Below, piece by piece: positions 13,001 through 23,524 of a stretch of 64,000 bases of DNA; position 1 is the first letter of the stretch, and each line of letters begins with the position of its first letter. The DNA is from Pseudo-nitzschia pungens (Eukaryota > Bacillariophyta > Bacillariophyceae > Bacillariales > Bacillariaceae): the NCBI GenBank assembly GCA_037355855.1, contig CM074761.1:6281346-6345345 (forward strand). The letters run 5' to 3'. The notes under the pieces were generated by a model. The model made no database searches. It was not told the origin of the DNA and saw only the letters and a list, made by a program, of their open reading frames with translations. Position numbers and translations under genes: made by a program.

Positions 13001-13592
13001 TGACAACAAGTCTCACGATTGGTCACTCAGTGTGTATGGTGAATGCAAAGAAGAACTGCCAACTGATGCACCAACACCACTTGGCAAACCTGTTGTCCTC
13101 AACCATTTCTATGATGCAAATCTCATGCATGATATCCTCTCTGGGAAAGCTGTCACTGGCATTCTGCATTTTGCAAACAAAACACCAATCATGTGGTTCT
13201 CCAAGAAACAATCCACTGTGGAAACTGCAACCTTCGGTGCTGAATTTGTTGCAGCAAGGACATGCATTGAACAGATTGTTGACTTGCGCCAATCATTTCG
13301 ATACATGGGTATCCCTGTCAAGGACACATCATTTGGATGGGGAGATAATGAAAAGCAAGTACTCAGTGCTTCATTTCCTTATGCAAGACTTCACAAGAGA
13401 CACAATATCCTCACATATCACTATGTTCGAGGCATGATTGCACGAGGCTTCATCAACCTGCAACACATTGTTGGTAAGGACAACTGTGCTGACATCCTCA
13501 CCAAACATTGGAGTCACAATTCTGTCTATTCCCTGATTAAACCCATCTTCAACTATGAAGGCAACACCGGTGACCTCTTCATTCAAGATTGA
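7056..13592 (+). CDS. Gag-pol polyprotein of copia-type element A1
   Basis: A single 2178-residue frame from an ATG at 7056. The first ~650 residues are gag-like, with no clear zinc knuckle. The protease motif is MIDRGANGCIIG, with the likely catalytic Asp at 714. The integrase has Asp 1060 (CDTPS), Asp 1113 (LCDSGKYQ) and Glu 1148 (NKFERRY), an exact D,D35E spacing. The reverse transcriptase contains TDIGNAYLEAF, KALYGLRSSGK and YVDD at 1811-1814. The RNase H follows with TFGAEF, and the frame ends near KDNCADILTKHW. Integrase before reverse transcriptase places it in the Ty1/copia group. Gag and pol share one frame without a shift or stop, so Gag excess would need another mechanism such as processing or alternative RNA. 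No inactivating change is visible. Confidence 0.95.
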   Translation: MPYQTRQRAPFPNTNEDTYRTFQSIQTAARTRFNTNTMSDDHASTNTNEANDASTDDGEFFPSFDPHVTHILRHFLNIHTEDGDIICDALRFGGCTTWSEFRFLSAELISCLQYQDNGRLVSISRSHAFRLNTLAAYMNHLTDTISPDAFLDFANYDSDAFIAFRRTHRPTLPSTQTAPTHQMNIHDQNSRTQSTSSSRFAKTDEQLKYENWIKRSHDVTVFDVLKNDTRFETWLTGFRAQLAAYDFDVDQFLNPDWDTSTLDGYHHKLFQKQCTFFWVLVLRVLKSDLSLSCVQTHTPTMDGRAAYFEYLKLRASTFTQEFDIAKQTQTLQSLNLASWKESTVKFLTHWFDHYDLLCKMTAPKSPMQYHMLRTLLLNACAYDAHLSDQFSKVPLPSSSDLSQGNDTVHILKLKTTLLAEATRLDSRATLTLPTSRSTIRANLHEAFSFLDASELTDDFMEDVQTYAAFRASQPRAQPRAPADPSTRLPESFWKSLTPDGMALWRKMNPVDKRKFIAVLNPTKFPDLHSFSSSTPKPVGRKAYAHSTTDFHRGPYTTPAYLPASTTLPPGSGSPESSSDPATDASDALVTQWIARQHGTSPTGSFQELSSRSPTRGPNGKQPGNSQLPLASSLSPGHPARLLADNKPRQPTQLVARMADGSSSVVARFDDPVACQSVTHLLQQHTSPHNWSACIHHTYCCSQGRFSTPNLAMIDRGANGCIIGRDASLISVDVPKRFVHVTGINNHQLQNIPIATAGAYCHSNRGPVILIFHECAYTGKHDSIISSAQLEAHHLTVDDKSIKSGGKQIISTPDGFVFPLSIQHGLPYLRMRPFTQAEYDSLPHVIMTSDQFWDPSLLDQDYHASDPSFVSLYPDTTSDLPHPDIDITGTPRNLPPRPLDPSAKFHTYLLNSGSSVHFHEFVPVPSIDNDGPSVSASAAGLFWLHDADYFHSELLARCAFTALQSLLETPDDDVSSSADTLHATNRPRTSVATPHDFAALKPFFAWIPIDRIHATFQNSTQYGSMPTSPDGNLFKRYKAPQPAMNVRPFHDDVLSDAIYCDTPSIDGGSKIAQLFFGRLSHIIHVEPMKNTGDFLSCFQNFVRIWGRPLRLLCDSGKYQASNRVLDYLRLLWIRLWQSEPYYQHQNKFERRYQTFLRTVNRVMDRTGTPPHLWFHCMHYIAGLLNHISDPTLHDRQPIFVATGTLGDISAYTAFFWFEPVYFKVDDSPFGSPTKRFGHFVGLADHVGNAMTFNIWVPDTNKIVPRSNVRTALDASTRNQRAGTFTDDSFLAWRQHLNSSHLPTASGDTPSRTACDPLPVSPASSSVYRASDTYAQIDGKWQIVPIKHNYGEMGDAPFRQVVYTKDKTGTPRLESDFGDPELAYLDTSVSPADPSLDYIPDTGPSKVVLLDHDGNPVCNQHGELQTIDAIPPDDLIGRSFLISNPDGTRTRTTVVSILDKLQTNPDLIKFKCNHDDNDTVDDVIAYNDIMNHIHRDETQEDGPLWAFRRILGHQGPLTHRHPDYKGSLYNLWVEWENMERTFEPLNIMAADDPVTVAQYGKEHNLLQTRGWKRLRRIVKLAKRTKQLERLTKQAKLKSFNTSPKYQYGFQVPNNHDEAVQLDIKNGNTKWQDAIKLEMQQLHDYNTFIDNGPFEASNIPSGYQQIKVHMIFAVKHDGRHKARLVANGNLTDVPLDSVYAGVVSLRGLRMCLFAAELNSLDAWGTDIGNAYLEAFTSEKVCIKAGPEFGPLKGHMLLIHKALYGLRSSGKCFGDLLAACLIEQGFERSKNEAEIFMRPGVNKHGEPVYEYVATYVDDLCVCMSDPNQFLEVLQAEPYNFKLKGSGPMQFHLGCGFTRDKHGILCMDPSKFISKLETSYQQMFGCAPKTRAQSPLEENDHPELDTSDFLDEEDTKKYQSMIGSLQWLVTIGRFDIQTAVMTMSSFRAQPRQGHLERAKRIYGYVTKFKGFKIRFRTQAPELPVSAPDNKSHDWSLSVYGECKEELPTDAPTPLGKPVVLNHFYDANLMHDILSGKAVTGILHFANKTPIMWFSKKQSTVETATFGAEFVAARTCIEQIVDLRQSFRYMGIPVKDTSFGWGDNEKQVLSASFPYARLHKRHNILTYHYVRGMIARGFINLQHIVGKDNCADILTKHWSHNSVYSLIKPIFNYEGNTGDLFIQD

Positions 13593-13640
13593 CGACATTA
13601 TACCCTGTTGGTAGATTGAACATGACAAAATCAAGGAACA

Positions 13641-13649
13641 GATGGGGAG
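13641..13649 (+). promoter_or_regulatory. Polypurine tract of A1
   Basis: GATGGGGAG immediately precedes the 3' LTR, the position expected for the plus-strand DNA primer. The identical tract precedes the A2 3' LTR at 43604. Confidence 0.75.
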
Positions 13650-14123
13650 TGTTAAATTGTAACCAAAATCGGTTTCGTTTGACAAACCCTTAACCCTACA
13701 TACATTACATATGAACGCTCACACACTGCGCGTAAAGAAAACAAAATATTTTCTACTGAGTTTACAGTACAAGAAAACAAGCAGCAGCAGCAACCACTCA
13801 GTAGAATTAACAAGACAGCAACGTCGAATTCCCGACAAGGTTGTTGTCCTCACATCTTTAGTTTAACTCTGATTTGAATACCTTGATACTTACATCCTGC
13901 TCCTTGAGCAGCTTCCTGTAGAACTACAAGCCTAAGATCTAACTGACTGAGCCCAAAAGAGGTAGTTAGAATAGATCTGGTCGATTCGTTCGATCGTAGT
14001 GGTGAATCCGAGACTATCGATAGAACAGACCGGCACCTCAACCGGTTTGCTGCTCCTGCTGTATATCTCCAAGCTTGCCTTAGGACCTATCAGCTTAAAC
14101 CCTGTTTCAGCTACATTTTAACA
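13650..14123 (+). repeat. 3' LTR of A1
   Basis: 474 bp, same TGTTA...TAACA ends as the 5' LTR. Closely matches the A2 LTRs. Confidence 0.95.
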
Positions 14124-14460
14124 TGCTGACAAAGGACCACCTCCGCATCGTGCTCTCTCTTAGGACCATGATATTACATATGATACTTACCTCTCTTCCG
14201 TCTCCTCCTCCTCATGGTACCAGAACAGCAGCTGTACATCCCCAGCTCTCTTTCCTTGGCTGCGCCGCGGAAAAGAGGAGCAGGGGATGTTACAGCTGCT
14301 GTTCCGGTACCACTCAGAGTTGGTTTTCGTAGACACGTGTCCACCCCTATGTAAATGAAAAATACGAGGCACGCGTGCCGAGTATTTTTCATCACATAGG
14401 GGGGACACGTGTCTACGAAAATAGGAAGAGAGGTAAGTACATATAGTACCGTACATTGAA
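14124..14460 (+). repeat. Right direct repeat, distal part, with nested inverted repeats
   Basis: The sequence continues the repeat cut at 5712 and parallels 205-440. It folds back in layers. TACTTACCTCTCTTCC at 14184-14199 pairs with 14424-14439. An arm starting GGTACCAGAACAGCAGCTG near 14216 pairs with 14291-14311. TTTTCGTAGACACGTGTCC at 14324-14342 pairs with 14403-14421, around the palindrome GGCACGCGTGCC. The left copy at 11-440 seems to stop at the matching palindrome centre. No gene is seen between 14460 and 14552. Confidence 0.6.
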
Positions 14461-14552
14461 ATAGATAGATTCATCGTCTCTTCCACAAAGGGCTGTACAC
14501 TTTTTGATACGAGTAACAGATTTTGGAGGATTGTTCCGTACCGTACAGGTAG

Positions 14553-14913
14553 TAACAACACAGAACAAGGTTGTTAAGTAATAAGAAACAGAAAGTGAGC
14601 GCAACAGTACCGCGCGTAGAAACAGACAGTGAGCGCAACAGTATCGCGCTTAGAAACAGACAGTGAGCGCAACAGTATCGCGCGTAGAAACAGAAAGAAG
14701 TCGTACAACAGTACCGTACGGCGCGCTCAGAGGTGCGCAAGATATTGAAGTATCCAAAGAACACATCCAAAGAACACAGTTGAAGTATTAACTGAAGAAG
14801 ATAAAGAACCGAGCAACATACAATTATCGAGAGTTATCATGTAAAGAGAGAAAACACATGATTCGATAGATAGAACAATAAGAGCTCATAATTTCCAGTT
14901 ATACAACTTGTTG
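14553..14913 (+). repeat. 5' LTR of family B
   Basis: 361 bp. Contains four to five copies of GAGCGCAACAGTATCGCGCG-like units and near-palindromic ends AACAAC/CTTGTT. Confidence 0.85.
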
Positions 14914-14926
14914 ATTAACAGTCGCA
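14913..14926 (+). promoter_or_regulatory. Primer-binding site of family B
   Basis: GATTAACAGTCGCA, identical over 14 bases to the family A site although the two families share little else nearby. Same reading: complement of a tRNA-Asn(GTT) anticodon arm. Confidence 0.6.
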
Positions 14927-16031
14927 GATCGCAATAAAATTACATACTCTACCACACGAATTATTCAACCGACACGTTATTCGATACTCAACATTTCGAA
15001 ACACGCACGATTGAAAATTCTTTTTATTTTTAACTGGAACACGATCATACCCTAAAAATATATATATATATATATATCCCAACATGTCCTTCGCCGCCGA
15101 CCTATCCGTCAACACCAACGAAACATACCACTTCTCTTTTACCCAAGCGATTACAGGAGCAATCAAATGGTTGTTCACACCTACCATTAAACCCATGAGT
15201 ACTGAAGAGACCCTACGAGACAAGATCACGAAACTAGAGAAGGAACTTGAAAAGAAAGAAGAACGCGAAGGGTTTCAGACACTCCGTGTAGGAGATGTGA
15301 AGACATTCGACGGATGCCAATCGAACTGGGTCAAATGGAAAGCTGAAGCGGAGAGTGTGTTATACGGTACTGGGTTCAAAAAGGTTATGAACAGCAGAGA
15401 GGAAGCCGACAAGGATCCAAACCGAAACCACGTCTTATACTCCACCATCGCAGCGGCCACATGCAACGGGCGGGCATATTCACAGGTTAATCAATACCGA
15501 GATGAGACGGATGGACATGGTGCATGGAACGAACTCCTTAATTGGTACGACTCCAAATCCCAGCAAGAATCCCATGCTGAGACACTCCGTCTGAAGCTTT
15601 CGAACGTCAAATTGTATGAAGGCGGTGACATTGCAGATTATATCAACCGTTTTGAGTTGATTTACTACAAGCTCCACCGTATCCCAAATTTCGGCATTCG
15701 AGAATGTGAAGCCAAGAGCCTCTTCATCCAGAATATTCACGACTCCTCTCTGGACTACACAACCAACAGCATGGTGGAACATCAGTCCACTCTGACCCTG
15801 AAAGACCTTGTCCTGAAACTCCGTAAGCAAGAACAAGCGAATATTCGGAAAGGGATTGCTCGTCGTGCTGAAGCCAAACGCCGTCAAGAATTGGCATTCC
15901 AGCTCCAGTACGAGGGAAAGCCCCGGCGCCTAGATGGACAAATGGGCCAAGGAACCCTCTCTTTGGGCGGCACTACACTTCATCCTAACATGCTTGGTAT
16001 TCTCAGGATTCCCCCAGAGACGTGGAGAAAT

Positions 16032-16504
16032 TGTTAAATTGTAACCAAAATCGGTTTCGTTTGACAAACCCTTAACCCTACATACATTACATATGAACGC
16101 TCACACACTGCGCGTAAAGAAAACAAAATATTTTCTACTGAGTTTACAGTACAAGAAAACAAGCAGCAGCAGCAACCACTCAGTAGAATTAACAAGACAG
16201 CAACGTCGAATTCCCGACAAGGTTGTTGTCCTCACATCTTTAGTTTAACTCTGATTTGAATACCTTGATACTTACATCCTGCTCCCTGAGCAGCTTCCTG
16301 TAGAACTACAAGCCTAAGGTCTAACTGACTGAGCCCAAAAGTGGTAGTTAGAATAGACCTGGTTGATCTCGTTCGATCAGCCGTAGTGGTGAATCCGAGA
16401 CTATCGATAGAACAGACCGGCACCTCAACCGGTTTGATGCTGTATATCTCCAAGCCTGCCTTAGGACCTATCAGCTTAAACCCTGTTTCAGCTACATTTT
16501 ATCA
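16032..16504 (+). repeat. 5' LTR of A2
   Basis: 473 bp, TGTTAAATTG start and TTATCA end. Followed at 16505-16518 by the same GATTAACAGTCGCA primer-binding site as in A1. Confidence 0.95.
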
Positions 16505-19238
16505 GATTAACAGTCGCAAGCTTATCTTAAGCTTGCAAAGCTGGAGATCTACAAGCCACGCAAAACAACAAGGAACAACAACGAACGACGACGGCGAAAA
16601 GACGACGAACGCCGCTGTTACAGAAATAATTTTATACTGGATCCCCAAGCTCCCTGCTGCAAAGCCATTGCAGATATTCTTATTCTCCTTGTTATTGCGG
16701 ATATAACCATACAAACGGCGTCTCGAAACTCCAAGAACTGACGGAGAAAGAATTTTTCAAAATTCTGCTGCTGCTGCACCTACGAGACCCAAGTACAACA
16801 TATAACCTTCCACTGATAGATCTGTATTCTCCGAATACAGCTGTATCTTCCTCTGTATCCACCAGGCAAATATACCCTGTTCCTTTGCCGGATACACCTT
16901 CTCGGATTTATCCACACCACACGAGATATCATCTGTGACGCGCTTCGTTTTGGCGGCTGTACTACCTGGTCAGAATTCCGGTTCCTCTCTGCCGAACTCA
17001 TCTCCTGTCTCCAATATCAAGACAACGGGAGACTTGTTTCCATTTCCCGCAGCCATGCCTTTCGTCTCAATACGCTTGCTGCATACATGAATCACCTCAC
17101 CGATACCATCAGTCCAGATGCCTTCCTGGACTTCGCCAACTACGATTCAGATGCCTTCATTGCATTTCGCCGCACCCATCGTCCCACACTACCATCAACA
17201 CAAACTGCACCAACCCACCAAATGAACATACACGACCAGAATTCCCGAACACAGTCCACCTCCTCTTCCCGTTTTGCCAAAACCGATGAACAACTCAAAT
17301 ACGAGAACTGGATCAAACGATCCCATGATGTCACTGTTTTTGATGTCCTCAAGAATGACACTCGGTTTGAAACCTGGCTCACGGGCTTTCGTGCTCAACT
17401 TGCTGCATATGATTTTGATGTTGATCAGTTCCTTAACCCTGACTGGGATACCTCCACTCTCGACGGCTACCATCACAAACTCTTTCAGAAACAATGCACC
17501 TTCTTCTGGGTTCTTGTCCTTCGTGTCCTCAAGTCTGATCTCTCCCTCTCCTGTGTCCAAACCCACACACCCACCATGGACGGGCGGGCTGCTTATTTTG
17601 AGTACCTCAAACTCCGTGCATCCACCTTCACCCAAGAGTTTGACATTGCCAAACAGACCCAAACCCTTCAATCCCTCAACCTTGCCTCATGGAAGGAATC
17701 CACTGTCAAATTTCTTACACACTGGTTTGATCAATATGACCTCTTATGCAAGATGACAGCCCCCAAGTCCCCCATGCAATATCACATGCTTCGGACCCTC
17801 CTTCTCAATGCCTGTGCATATGACGCTCACCTCAGTGACCAGTTTTCCAAAGTGCCTCTTCCGCCATCTAGTGACCTTTCCCAAGGCAACGACACTGTTC
17901 ACATCCTTAAACTCAAAACCACTCTCCTGGCTGAAGCCACCCGTTTGGACTCTCGTGCGACCCTCACTCTACCCACTTCTCGCAGCACCATTCGAGCCAA
18001 CCTCCACGAAGCCTTCTCATTCCTTGACGCCTCTGAGTTGACTGATGACTTTATGGAAGATGTCCAAACCTATGCCGCTTTCCGTGCATCTCAGCCACGT
18101 GCCCAGCCACGTGCCCCTGCTGATCCTAGCACACGCCTCCCGGAATCCTTCTGGAAAAGTCTCACACCTGACGGGATGGCCCTGTGGAGAAAGATGAATC
18201 CTGTGGATAAACGCAAATTCATTGCTGTTCTCAATCCCACCAAATTCCCTGACCTTCATTCTTTTTCCTCATCCACTCCAAAACCTGTTGGACGCAAAGC
18301 CTATGCACACTCCACCACCGATTTCCATCGTGGCCCATACACTACCCCTGCATATCTCCCAGCTTCTACGACACTTCCTCCTGGTTCTGGTTCCCCTGAA
18401 TCCTCTAGTGATCCTGCCACTGATGCCTCCGATGCTTTGGTCACTCAGTGGATTGCACGCCAACACGGTACCTCTCCCACTGGCTCCTTCCAAGAACTTT
18501 CCAGCCGTTCCCCCACTCGAGGCCCCAACGGCAAGCAACCCGGCAATTCCCAACTTCCACTTGCTTCTTCCTTGTCACCTGGTCACCCTGCCCGGCTCCT
18601 TGCCGACAACAAATCCCGACAACCCACTCAACTTGTTGCCCGCATGGCTGATGGTTCCAGCTCCGTTGTTGCCCGTTTTGACGATCCTGTTGCCTGCCAG
18701 TCTGTCACCCATCTCCTTCAACAACACACCAGCCCCCACAACTGGTCAGCTTGCATCCACCACACCTACTGCTGCAGTCAGGGTCGCTTTTCCACTCCCA
18801 ACCTTGCCATGATTGATCGTGGTGCCAATGGATGTATCATTGGTAGAGATGCTTCCCTTATTTCTGTTGACGTCCCCAAACGGTTTGTCCATGTCACTGG
18901 CATCAACAACCACCAGCTGCAAAACATTCCCATCGCTACTGCTGGTGCTTATTGCCATTCTAACCGTGGTCCTGTCATCCTCATTTTTCATGAATGTGCC
19001 TACACTGGGAAACACGACTCTATCATCTCCTCTGCTCAATTGGAAGCCCACCACCTCACCGTTGATGACAAATCCATTAAATCCGGTGGCAAACAAATCA
19101 TCTCCACTCCTGATGGCTTTGTTTTCCCACTCTCCATCCAACATGGATTACCTTACTTGCGCATGCGTCCATTCACTCAAGCCGAATATGATTCCCTGCC
19201 ACACGTGATCATGACCTCTGACCAATTCTGGGATCCCT

Positions 19239-19262
19239 CGTCCGAAAACTGGTTCGCGACCC
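19239..19262 (+). repeat. Left terminal inverted repeat of the DNA transposon
   Basis: Begins CGTCCGAAAACTGG and matches the complement of 39551-39574. Further TCGCGA motifs follow to about 19375. Positions 19313-19853 are AT-rich, with poly-A/T runs and no gene. Confidence 0.9.
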
Positions 19263-19853
19263 CTCCCAAGAATTTATTTAGGGGGGTCGCGATTTATTCC
19301 TGCTCATTTTGACGTAGCTCGATTCCTAGCTCTCTCGCGATTCGCAACCCCAATCGCGACCCAGTTACTACCTCAATTACGAAACTTACGAAAAAAAAAA
19401 AAAAAAATTCATACTCGACCCGATTTTTTTTAAGACTCAATTTTTTTTCTTCATTCACTTAATCAAATTAATCAACATTTAAAAAAAAAAAATATTTGTT
19501 TTCTCAAAATAATCCCCCCCTTCCCCCAATTTTTTTTCAATCTGACTCATTATTACCGACCCTACCAACATTATATATTATGAGACTGTTGCAGAAATTC
19601 ACTCCCCAAAATTGATTTCTCATCCCGACACAAGTATTTCCCATCACACCCCTCAAGAAATTCATCAGGAAAATCACAATTATTACCCGAATTACAGGAA
19701 TCGCGACCCCCATGAAAAAAATTTTGAAACACTATGATGCAAAATATAAGTCTTTCTTTTGATAAATATTGATACTACTCTAATAATTGTTTATTCTCTG
19801 TTCAGTTTTCTCACACACTCACACACAAATTTTGGTTCGATCTCGAACAATTT

Positions 19854-21454
19854 TTAAAGACTGGCCAACACGATATCGTTACTGCCAGTAAAGCCCTCCT
19901 CATCTTCATTTACATCTAGCAAAGCTTGTAGCTCCGGACTAATGTATTCAGTAACTTCTTCCTCCTGCACCCAGTCCTCATCGTACGGACTGTTGTTGTT
20001 GTCATCGTTTTCACTCTCGCGACGGAGCCTCTCTCTCAATCTTTCCTCACACTCTCTACCCGTTCTCGGATCTTTCCTCAGCACATCAATCTCCCTGCAC
20101 AAGTTATTGAACAGTGCTAGACCTTCCTTCGACCATGATTGTTCCTCTCCACTGTATTGGTCACAAAATTTCTTTTTCTTCCCCCTTCTCACAATCCTGC
20201 CACCACCGTTCCTCTTTTGCTCAACATGATTCACCCAAACATCATACTCATTATGAATCATCATCAATGCAAATGCTTCATCGCTTTCTGTGAATATTTC
20301 ACTCAGCAAACATGTCGTCTTTTTCCATCTGTAGCCCCTCTCTATTGGAGAGATGCTTGATAGAATCCGAGTCACAAAGTAATAAAAATCATCATTTTCA
20401 CTGTTGTTGTCATACCTTCTGTACCCTGGGTTCAGTCCCAGCTTCTTTCTACTACTAGTTTCACTACTACTAGTACTCTCCCGCATCACAATCTCCACTT
20501 TACCTGGAAAGGAATCTGGCACAATGCCTTCGCGATCGAGTGTGTCCTCTAGTACGACGCGTACACAGCAGTAGAAAGTGTTAGAGTAGCAGGGGAGGAT
20601 ATACCATCAATCTCAACCAAGCAGTAATAGCAACCAATTTATTCACTTAGTAAGCACGTACCGAGAAAATGTTTTCTAGCCAAAGTTTGAGCATTGTGCC
20701 GCAGCGTGGAAAGACCCTTGTACACCAACCTTCTGTTAAAACCATAAAAAATTTCAAATGAAATACCATGGGGTGGAACGACAGCTCGGGACGCAATCGC
20801 TTTCTTCAAAATTTTTTTGACCTTATTTTCATCCACGATAAACTTCATGCTACGAAACCAACTATTTCTTATGTGCCGTGTCAACTGTGCTTCCAAACCC
20901 GCGTCTTTTTGATGTTTCTTAAGTTTATCCGATTGCGCCTTAGTTATCTCTAATTTTGCTTCACTTACGGTTCGTACCATCTGTGGCTTTGGCTTCTTCC
21001 CTGTTGTAGTTGCCTCCAGCGTGGGTTCTTCTTTTTTTGTATCCTTCTGCAGTGTTGTCACATCCCTCTCTAAAGAAGCTACTTTCTGCTGGCTCTCTTT
21101 TAGCTGTTGCAGCAATGCTTCGTATGTGGGTCTTGGTGTTGTTTTGGTACCGGTCGTAATCGGTCTTGGTGTAACAACACCCGGGGCGGCGGGGGGTTTG
21201 TTGGTTGGTGGTGTGGTACCAACGAAAACCGCGGTCGGGTTGTTCTTGGTTCTTTTATTTTTTTCATCAGCACCACCTGAGGTGGGTGGTAGTTTTCTAC
21301 TTGTCTTTGGGTTCGATTTCGTATGGGTAATACTAGCAGTAATATCAGCACCTGTATTAGCATTGGATACAATTTTTCCACTTCAATTCTTTCTTGGTGC
21401 ATTGCAATCTGCTTTCTTTTCTATTTGCTGATACTCATCATATACGGTAGGCAT
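19854..21454 (-). pseudogene. Accessory transposon gene 1 (two exons, in-frame TGA), function unknown
   Basis: Exon 1 spans 21454-20662 and exon 2 20548-19854. The intron reads GTACGT...GTACTAG, and the joined length is 496 codons in one frame. Codon 24 is TGA (21383-21385), after MPTVYDEYQQ and PRKN. Downstream come a Thr/Pro-rich linker, a coiled-coil (LLQQLKESQQKVASLERDV), a basic segment, a basic patch (RGKKKKFC) near a SGEEQSWSKEG block, and an acidic C-terminus. It is not a family I can name. A DNA-binding helper role, as for TnpA in CACTA elements, is only a guess from position and charge. Translation could instead start after the stop. A related C-terminus lies at 51603-51779, so the gene belongs to this transposon family. 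Confidence 0.55.
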
Positions 21455-22139
21455 TTTTTCGGGCGTCGGAAGTAAAAAAAATATGAGGTAAAAAAAATAT
21501 GTGAAGCCATAAAATTGTGAACACAGTTTTTTCACTACTAACAAAAAACCTGTTAATCATTTTCCTTTCACCATCCACGCGACTTGTAATGGCATACACT
21601 TCACTATGGAAATTGTAGGTGACGTGGCCAAATGTTTAAGAGGATTCCCACCCGCGCCATAATTTTTTTCTATTCACCTGTGCACATCTCTGTTCATTCT
21701 CTACTGTACCCATACGGTATTCAGTATTGATTGTATTTTTGGCTCTACTATTCCCTGCGGGACAGTAGGTAAAAATTACTAGTAGTAGTACTACTACATA
21801 AGTGTACCAGCAGCACCACCAGTTCAACCACTACGCGTACGTGCAGTAGTACTGGCAGTGATAGATTCACATATATAATGACAATCTCCATAGATATCAA
21901 AAGGATCGTACAGCCTCTGTGGTACCCTTATGACCATAAGGGTCAGATGTGGTAGGATGGAGTCCTTCACAAGAAATACATTTTTCTTTGCCAAGGGACT
22001 GGACTACTACTTTTTTTGTCAAATTTTTCATCCTGGTTTATTCTATTTCATATTCTTGGACATACTAGTAACCAAATAATCACCATTATCTTACATAGCC
22101 ACTTGTGATTCTGTGCATTTTTAACAATAGAACCCCAAA

Positions 22140-22990
22140 AAATGCCGGAACCTGTGACCCATAGACAGGGAAAATGCACATTCTGTGGTGTACTGGGTAT
22201 GGTCCCCAGACACCAGGTGTCACATCCAAAATATAATTTGCAGCAAGTTTATTCCTTTTTACTATTCTAATAGATGCATATACCGACCATTATTCAGCGT
22301 GGAATACAACAAATGATAGTTAGTGCGACCCCTACACAGCAAATATGCATTTTCTGTGGTGTAAACTCGGAAACTGTGAATTTTTCTGACAAATCAGAAC
22401 TTACATTCATAATATAATTGTTAGCCAGAAGTTTTTTTCTCCTATTTACTATTCTAATAGATGCATATACTCACCATTATTCAGTGTGGAATACAAAAAA
22501 ATTTCGTGACAGTGTGACCCAAACACAGGAAATGTGCACATTCTGTTGTGTTAACTCCGGTGCTGGGAATTTCACTGAGAAAGCAGAACTTACATCCATA
22601 ATATAATTGATAGCAAGTTTATTCATTTTTAATATTCTAATAGATGCATATTCTGACCATTATTCAGCGTGGAATACAGCAAATGATAGTTAGTGCGACC
22701 CATACACAGCAAATATGCCTTTTCTGTGGTGTAAACTCGGTTCCTGAGAATTTTTCTGACAAATCAGAACTTCTTACATTCATAATATAATTGGTAGCAA
22801 GAAGTTTATTCCTATTTACTTTTCTAATAGATGCATATAGTACACACCATTATTCAGTGTGGAATACAAAAAATTTGTGACAGTGTGCTGACCCATACAC
22901 AGGAAATATGCACAGTCTGTTGTGTAAACTCTGGTGCTGGGAATTTTACTGAGAAAGCAGAACTTACATCCATCATACTATAATTCCTGG
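22140..22990. repeat. Satellite-like ~184-bp repeats, unit 1
   Basis: About 4.5 degenerate copies, each with TTCTAATAGATGCATAT, ACCATTATTCAG(C/T)GTGGAATAC, an (AAT)ATGCAYTTTCTG block and GACAAATCAGAACTTAC. No coding signal. Confidence 0.85.
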
Positions 22991-23524
22991 TACTAGTAAG
23001 AAGTTTATTGTTTTTTTTGGGTTGTAAGAGTACATCTTTATTGATTTATTATAATAGTATCGTAATTTTTACTACTAATTCCTAAATTATTTGATCCATT
23101 TTTACAATGTTTTGATACCCATCCTGTGTCTTACTTAGGTGGTGGCTTCTTTCCCGGATTCGATCCTGGTGGTGGCTTTTTTCCCGGATCCGTTATTTTC
23201 TAATTTTTTGATTGGCTCATTCATAAGGAATTTTTTGATTGGCTCATTCATAACGAATTTTTTGATTGGCTCATTGTGGGGAAGACACTAGTAGCAGTAC
23301 AGTATAGTAGGATGTGTATGATGCTACTTCGCGCCAAAAATTTTGTACTAATAACATATGCGTACGGTGTACAGCGCCATGTCATTTTTTTTTCCAGCAT
23401 GTATACTTAGTACCGCATCGTACATACATTTCTGTCTTTTTTTCTTACGTCATTTTCTTCGGTGAATTTTCCGCCCCACATCTCCCTCATGGGATGTGTC
23501 ATAATTTTCATTTTCATTTTCGTT

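Larger units (their letters stand above)
5713..14123 (+). mobile_element. Complete copia-type LTR retrotransposon, family A (copy A1)
   Basis: The element is 8411 bp with two LTRs beginning TGTTAAATTG and ending TTTTAACA. TGCTG flanks both ends (5708-5712 and 14124-14128). It has a primer-binding site, a polypurine tract and one uninterrupted gag-pol frame. The LTRs differ by a 17-bp deletion, a small indel and a few substitutions, so it is fairly young but not the newest element here. Every part needed for retrotransposition appears present. Confidence 0.95.

Noticed and set aside
7575..13437. Many frames opposite or offset to the A1 polyprotein
   Set aside because: All are shadows of the gag-pol frame, and the same shadows recur in A2.
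21383..21385. TGA read as selenocysteine in accessory gene 1
   Set aside because: No Cys-like context or recognisable SECIS element was seen, and similar stops occur as TAG in neighbouring mobile genes.
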